DNA of 35,137 nucleotides from Anaerolineae bacterium. GTDB taxonomy: Bacteria; Chloroflexota; Anaerolineae; Promineifilales; Promineifilaceae. The notes under the pieces are model-generated. The model searched no databases. It had not been told where the DNA came from and saw only the letters and a list, made by a program, of their open reading frames with translations. Numbering within the stretch: the stretch's first letter is position 1; each line of letters opens with the position of its first letter. A program made the translations under genes and the position numbers. Shown piece by piece: positions 31,658-35,137 of the stretch. The stretch spans positions 1-35,137 of the forward strand of contig SLGK01000021.1 of NCBI GenBank assembly GCA_007123775.1. Direction: 5' to 3'.

Positions 31658-32911
31658 CTACGCCACCCAGCCCCAGATGAAAAATTGGCCGCTGTAGTAG
31701 AGGTAGAGCAGCAGAAACGGGTAGAGGATCAGCCGGTTGATCCAGGGGTTTTGGCCCCAGTGGGTCAGCAGCCAGAAGGTGGGGAAAAAGGCCAGAGCGT
31801 AACGAGAGAAGGAGTAGAGCGGCTTTACCTCAGAAGTGGGCAGCAGCATAAAAAGGAGGAGCAGGGCCGCGTACAGGGCGTAGCTGCGCGGCAGGTGGCG
31901 CAGGGCAACGGCCGTTGTGCCTACCAACAGCAGCAGTACGCCAAAATCAAGGGCCAGGGCCAGGTACTCATTGGCCCGCGCCTCACCGCCAAAGAAAAGG
32001 GTGTGAACGGCCGTTACCACATCTGATCCCGGCACACCCGTCGTCTGGTACCAATATTGGGTATACATCTCATTGATGGGCGGCAGCCCCACCCACCAGC
32101 GCCAGCCCAGAAAAAGCAGCAGACCGGCGGCGGGCAGAAATGTGGTCAGTAGGTCAGTTAGTTTGGGTAGGGTGATGGTGCGTAGTGCGTAGTGCGTAGT
32201 GCGTAATGGCGGTTGGTTACGCAACAGGCTACACGCAATACGATTCTGTCGGCCCCACTCGTACAGTAGCGGAATGACCAACACCCACCCTGTCAGCCGG
32301 GTTAGCGCGGCCAGCAAGCCCAATCCACCCGCCAGCCAGAAACGGCCGTTACGCCCCGCCCACAAACTGCCCAACGCCAGCAGCATAAACAGCGCTTCCG
32401 TATAGGGCGCAAACAAGAAAAAACCGGTAGGAAAAAGTGTCAGATAAACCAGCGTGCGCGTCGCCTGGGCCTCGCCAAATTCGGCCATTGTCACCCAATA
32501 GAGCAAGATAAGCAACCCCAACGCGGCCAGATTACTGATCAGCAATCCTGCCGCCAATAAGGCCACATTACTCCCGCCCCACAAGCTACCCAGGGCGCGG
32601 ATCAGCAGCGGATACAGCGGCGGAAATACGGAATCCTCGTCATGGGCATAGCCTTCGCGGGCCAGTCGTAGATAGCGCAGGGCGTCAAACCGCTGCCACG
32701 GCTCCAGCAGCAGCCCCTCCCAGCCGGTAGTCAATTGGGGTGCGCCCAGATACGGCCGTAACGTCTCATCAGGCGTCTCAGGCACCGGGTTGATGCTGGT
32801 GGCTACCACCGCCCACACCAGCAAAAAGAGGCGAACCGCCACAAAAATCAGGCAGGCACGCCAAACAGCCGTTTGCCAACCCGACCCCATTTTGCGAAAA
32901 GATTGCGCCAT
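31658..32911 (-). CDS. PIG-V-like mannosyltransferase / membrane glycosyltransferase with an in-frame repeat insertion
   Basis: A 417-aa polytopic membrane protein. Family features are the luminal-type WQRFDALRYLRLAREGY after TM1, FPPLYPLLIRAL, YLTLFPTGFFLFAPYTEALFMLLAL, and the C-terminal SFSRYALAFFPTFW. These match GPI mannosyltransferase 2 (PIG-V) relatives that use polyprenyl-phosphate sugars in bacteria. At about residues 224-246 the sequence LLRNQPPLRTTHYALRT is encoded by a TAGTGCG-family inverted repeat (32177-32242) read in frame in a loop between membrane segments. The stop lies at the edge of repeat B4. Start ATG with GGAGG 12 nt upstream. Confidence 0.75.
   Translation of the reverse strand: MAQSFRKMGSGWQTAVWRACLIFVAVRLFLLVWAVVATSINPVPETPDETLRPYLGAPQLTTGWEGLLLEPWQRFDALRYLRLAREGYAHDEDSVFPPLYPLLIRALGSLWGGSNVALLAAGLLISNLAALGLLILLYWVTMAEFGEAQATRTLVYLTLFPTGFFLFAPYTEALFMLLALGSLWAGRNGRFWLAGGLGLLAALTRLTGWVLVIPLLYEWGRQNRIACSLLRNQPPLRTTHYALRTITLPKLTDLLTTFLPAAGLLLFLGWRWWVGLPPINEMYTQYWYQTTGVPGSDVVTAVHTLFFGGEARANEYLALALDFGVLLLLVGTTAVALRHLPRSYALYAALLLLFMLLPTSEVKPLYSFSRYALAFFPTFWLLTHWGQNPWINRLILYPFLLLYLYYSGQFFIWGWVA
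32177..32242. repeat. TAGTGCG-family repeat inside the PIG-V-like gene (A5)
   Basis: GGTGCGTAGTGCGTAGTGCG... four units (32177-32205) and a degenerate inverse arm TTACGCAACAGG/CTACACGCAATACG (32217-32242). The same element type otherwise sits between genes. Read on the minus strand it gives Leu-Arg-Thr-Thr-His-Tyr-Ala-Leu-Arg-Thr with no stop. Three 7-bp units (21 bp) keep the frame. Confidence 0.85.
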
Positions 32912-32952
32912 ATACTTGATGATCCTCCGGCAACATATTACACTGATAGCTG

Positions 32953-32980
32953 TTTACTGACCACCACCCATAAGTATAGT
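32953..32980 (+). promoter_or_regulatory. Promoter of the kinase remnant, leaderless spacing
   Basis: TTTACT (32953-32958), 16-nt spacer, TATAGT (32975-32980), with the ATG at 32988. A start 7 nt after the -10 gives an mRNA beginning at the ATG. No Shine-Dalgarno is present. Confidence 0.45.
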
Positions 32981-32987
32981 TTGGCCT

Positions 32988-33379
32988 ATGACAGACAATC
33001 AAGCCAACGAGCGAGCAGCACCGATTGCAGAAACCATGCGGCAAACAGCAGAGCAGCTACCTGCCAACGGTCCGCCCCCACCATTACCGCTACCGGAAGA
33101 CCCCCTGATTGGTTACCGGCTGGCCAACTTTGTCATCGAAGGCGTCCACCGGCGCGCTGGCATGTCGCAGGTTTACTATGGCCTGGACATTATGCTACAG
33201 CGCCGGGTAGCCATTAAGGTGACCGAGCTTCGATTGTTACCGGCCGCGACGAAGACAGCATTTTCTGGGTTTCCCATGATGGCGCGGTGATTTCTTTCCG
33301 AGTCTACTGGCTGGGTGATGTGGTGGGTACTTGCCCGCTTGTCACGGGCGTCTGCGAAGTAACGCTGCCAACTTCTTAA
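32988..33379 (+). pseudogene. Ser/Thr protein kinase gene with a large internal deletion
   Basis: The first 100-codon frame (32988-33290) starts with a Pro/Gln-rich head and then kinase subdomains I-II: GYRLANFVIEGVHRRAGMSQVYYGLDIML and VAIKV with the ATP-binding Lys (about residue 77). It then loses similarity and stops. In another frame, 33221-33379 reads 52 residues, DRASIVTGRDEDSIFWVSHDGA...CEVTLPTS-stop, with the look of the end of an extracellular beta-domain. N- and C-terminal pieces of one PknB-type receptor kinase thus appear joined out of frame near 33218, with perhaps 300 or more codons lost. A bidirectional terminator follows. A chimeric assembly join is the alternative. Confidence 0.6.
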
Positions 33380-33394
33380 CTATAAGCTGGCAAC

Positions 33395-33460
33395 GAAAAA
33401 AGCCAACGCAGAGTTACCAGAGTGATTTTTCGCTGCGTCTCTGTAACTCTGCGTTTTTTT
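33395..33460. terminator. Bidirectional terminator between the kinase remnant and holA
   Basis: AACGCAGAGTTACCAGAG (33405-33422) pairs with CTCTGTAACTCTGCGTT (33439-33455) with one bulged base. T7 follows on the plus strand. On the minus strand a GGC and T6 run follow the stem. It serves both converging genes. The CTCTGCGT units relate it to the E-type repeats at 17900 and 31519. Confidence 0.85.
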
Positions 33461-33471
33461 AGTAGAGTCAA

Positions 33472-34443
33472 CTATCCTTCGACAGTCAAACTGGCAACCA
33501 ACAAATTGAGCGCGGTGGTCATGTCGTTACGGCCGGTTTTAACGCCAACGTCAATGTCCAATAAGTGGCGGTAGATTTGCTCTAGCTGGGTCAGGCTAAA
33601 CCCCCGCGCCTGTTGGTAGATTTTGCCCACCACAAACGCGTGCAGCCGGAGCGATTTGGCAATGGCGGGCGGATTTTGACCATCGTCAGCCAGTTCTTTT
33701 ACCTGGATAAGCAGCCGGAACTGGCGTACAAACATGGCGAAAAGGTAGAAAGGGTCAACGCCTTCATTAAACTTGTGCTGCAACAGTTGGGCGGCCTGAC
33801 GGCCGTTTCGATTCCCTATCGCATCCACCAGATCAAAGATGTTGGCCTCAGCCAGGTAAGGGCAGAGCAGATTGACGTCTGCCGCGGTTATCTCAGCCGG
33901 TTCGTCACCAATCTGCCCTTTGTAAAGAACCAACTTCTCGATCTCGTTGTCCAGAGCTTGCAGATCGTTACCTACGTTAGCCACCAGTAGATGGGTAGCG
34001 CGGGGTTGGATACGGCCGTTCTTTTCCTCCACCCGCTCTCGGATCCATCGCTCCAGCGCCGACCCTTCCGGCAGGTCAAACGACTTGACGTGACCGGTCT
34101 TCAACGTTTCGGCCAGTTTCAACACCCGATTATCCTTGCGCAGCGAGGCTGATTCCAGGAAAAAAAGCCGCGTTGTAGCCGGTAACGTGGGCAAATAGTC
34201 AAGCAATTGGTCGATAAACTCCTTGCTCGGGCTGCTACTCAGCAGATCGGTTACGAACACCAGCCGCACGTCGGCTAAAAAGGGCATGGCATCACAACTC
34301 TGGCTCAGTTGGGTAAAGGTCGCCTTGTTATCTAGCCGCGTCGTGTTCAAGTCCAGCATGGCCGGATCGCCGGCCTTGCTAATCAGACCGGCTACCGTCT
34401 CGTTGCGGGAATGGGTATCTTTACCGTGAAAAATGTAGAACAT
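33472..34443 (-). CDS. holA: DNA polymerase III subunit delta (HolA)
   Basis: A 323-aa clamp-loader subunit that opens the beta clamp. The N-terminus MFYIFHGKDTHSRNETV is the family opening (YxxxGxD). RLVFVTDLLSS, RLFFLESASLRKDNRVLK, LVANVGNDLQALDNEIEKLVLY and IFDLVDAIGNRNGRQAAQLL follow in the order expected for domains I-III. The E. coli protein is 343 aa. Start ATG at 34443 has no Shine-Dalgarno and lies just inside the B5 repeat that fills the upstream gap. Housekeeping gene. Confidence 0.92.
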   Translation of the reverse strand: MFYIFHGKDTHSRNETVAGLISKAGDPAMLDLNTTRLDNKATFTQLSQSCDAMPFLADVRLVFVTDLLSSSPSKEFIDQLLDYLPTLPATTRLFFLESASLRKDNRVLKLAETLKTGHVKSFDLPEGSALERWIRERVEEKNGRIQPRATHLLVANVGNDLQALDNEIEKLVLYKGQIGDEPAEITAADVNLLCPYLAEANIFDLVDAIGNRNGRQAAQLLQHKFNEGVDPFYLFAMFVRQFRLLIQVKELADDGQNPPAIAKSLRLHAFVVGKIYQQARGFSLTQLEQIYRHLLDIDVGVKTGRNDMTTALNLLVASLTVEG

Positions 34444-34447
34444 GGCT

Positions 34448-34520
34448 GCGGGGTGGCGAAGTGGCGAGGTGGCGCAGTAGTGGCCTTTCTACTTCGCCAC
34501 TCCGCCACTGCGCCACTTTG
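34448..34520. repeat. GTGGCGAAG-family inverted hairpin repeat (B5)
   Basis: GGGGTGGCGAAGTGGCGAGG-TGGCGCAG on one side, inverse ACTTCGCCACTCCGCCACTG-CGCCACTT on the other. It fills the gap between the DUF6391 stop and the holA start. Confidence 0.88.
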
Positions 34521-34522
34521 CA

Positions 34523-35098
34523 TCAGCCCACCGTCTCAATGCGGTAGGAGCGGGCTTGTAGATTGGGATTATTGCCGGTCAGCAGCAGTCGAAACAGGCG
34601 CGTGACAGGGGAAGGGTTGACCTGGCGCACGCTGCGAATTTCCATCTGGCCCAGGTCGCCTTCAACGGTGTAAGTAGCCTGCAGATAGATACCCAACGGC
34701 CGGGAGACAATCAGGGCGGCTACAACAGCTAGAATAGCGGTGGGCAACGTGTTGATCAGCGTGTACAGGTCCATTTTCTGCCGACCACTCCGCTTCAATT
34801 CCAGTCCAAAAACCGCCTGGCCGGCCAATGTGGCCAGCGTGGCCGTCGTCAGCAGTACCGTACCGCAGTTGGGGTGGACGGCCAGTTGGTGTTCACCCCC
34901 TTTCATACGCGTAAACGCCTCTTGCACTGCCTTTTTCACGTGCGCCTCACTCACATCGCCATAGACATTGAGCGAAAACCCGCGATGGTCCGAGTTGCCC
35001 TGGGCGCTAAATTCCCCATGATGCTGCGTCAGCATATGAATGGTAGCGTGTTCCAGGCCATGATTGCGACGAATACGACTGATTGTTTCACTTAACAT
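34523..35098 (-). CDS. DUF6391 family membrane protein
   Basis: A 191-aa protein with the family opening RIRRNHGLEHATIHML at 8-23. This conserved RNH-x-LEHAT-x-H motif looks metal-binding. A soluble segment (GFSLNVYGDVSEAHVKKAV) follows, then VHPNCGTVLLTTATLATLAG and a second hydrophobic segment TLPTAILAVVAALIVSRPLG at about 115-135. The family is known from cyanobacteria and Chloroflexota; its function is unknown. Start ATG with GGAGC 6 nt upstream. Probably in the same direction as, but not tightly coupled to, holA. Confidence 0.75.
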   Translation of the reverse strand: MLSETISRIRRNHGLEHATIHMLTQHHGEFSAQGNSDHRGFSLNVYGDVSEAHVKKAVQEAFTRMKGGEHQLAVHPNCGTVLLTTATLATLAGQAVFGLELKRSGRQKMDLYTLINTLPTAILAVVAALIVSRPLGIYLQATYTVEGDLGQMEIRSVRQVNPSPVTRLFRLLLTGNNPNLQARSYRIETVG

Positions 35099-35106
35099 AA
35101 AAGCTC

Positions 35107-35137
35107 CAATTACGAATTACGAATTACGAATTACGAA
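35107..35137. repeat. AATTACG tandem repeat at the window edge
   Basis: Four copies of the 8-bp unit ATTACGAA run to the end of the window (AATTACGAATTACGAATTACG). It is another short-unit intergenic repeat, only partly visible; an inverse arm may lie beyond the edge. Confidence 0.75.

Noticed and set aside
31445-32026. 193-aa plus-strand ORF
   Set aside because: It consists of repeat spacer plus the antisense of the PIG-V-like gene; no domain.

Overview
The window is about 57-58% GC by eye and reads as chromosome of an uncultured filamentous-type Chloroflexota (Anaerolineae-like) bacterium. This assignment is inference. It rests on the mix of lipoprotein solute-binding proteins with V/E/T-rich linkers, a secreted beta-propeller protein ending in a YLPIV tail, a DUF6391 protein, a deazaflavin(F420)-type nitroreductase, a PIG-V-like mannosyltransferase and a FemAB ligase. 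No rRNA, tRNA, IS transposase, phage gene or CRISPR array was seen.

Layout. 1-350: an antitoxin-like small gene and the edge of a possible toxin gene. 354-3550 (minus): thiamine uptake genes thiB-thiP under a TPP riboswitch with its own terminator; no ThiQ ATPase is present. 3.67-5.96 kb: alpha/beta hydrolase, NUDIX hydrolase and glycerophosphodiester phosphodiesterase. 6.16-9.88 kb (plus): a ChlI/ChlD-type metallochelatase motor whose AAA+ and VWA halves lie in different frames joined at an A9 tract (a likely recoding site), followed 5 nt later by an McrB-like AAA+ ATPase without McrC. 10.0-15.8 kb (plus): galE, a hotdog thioesterase, a 1207-residue secreted propeller protein and a Ddn-like oxidoreductase. 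15.9-16.8 kb (minus): a Phd/PIN toxin-antitoxin pair with a 95-bp MITE-like insertion in the last codon of the toxin gene. 16.9-21.2 kb (minus): an SDR / acyl-CoA dehydrogenase / APH kinase / SDR cluster that looks like a split ACAD10/11 lipid-catabolic pathway. 21.3-27.0 kb (plus): phnD-phnC-phnE1-phnE2 behind a structured leader with a Pho-box-like site. 27.0-29.5 kb: GH13 amylase lipoprotein and a DUF554 membrane protein. 29.5-35.1 kb: zinc-ribbon coiled-coil protein, FemAB ligase, PIG-V-like transferase, a deleted Ser/Thr kinase gene, holA and DUF6391.

Two signals run through the whole window. First, the 8-bp palindrome ACGGCCGT (usually AACGGCCGTT) occurs about 46 times by hand count against roughly one expected, in all reading frames and mostly inside genes; it behaves like the HIP1 palindrome of cyanobacteria. 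Second, most gene junctions carry 50-100 bp elements made of short degenerate tandem units (7 bp TAGTGCG; about 10 bp GAAGTGGCG; about 9 bp GACGGAAGA; 20 bp ACTCTACACTCTATCTCTAC and others), usually arranged as two inverted arms. They abut or supply start and stop codons, and in one case one lies in frame inside a gene.
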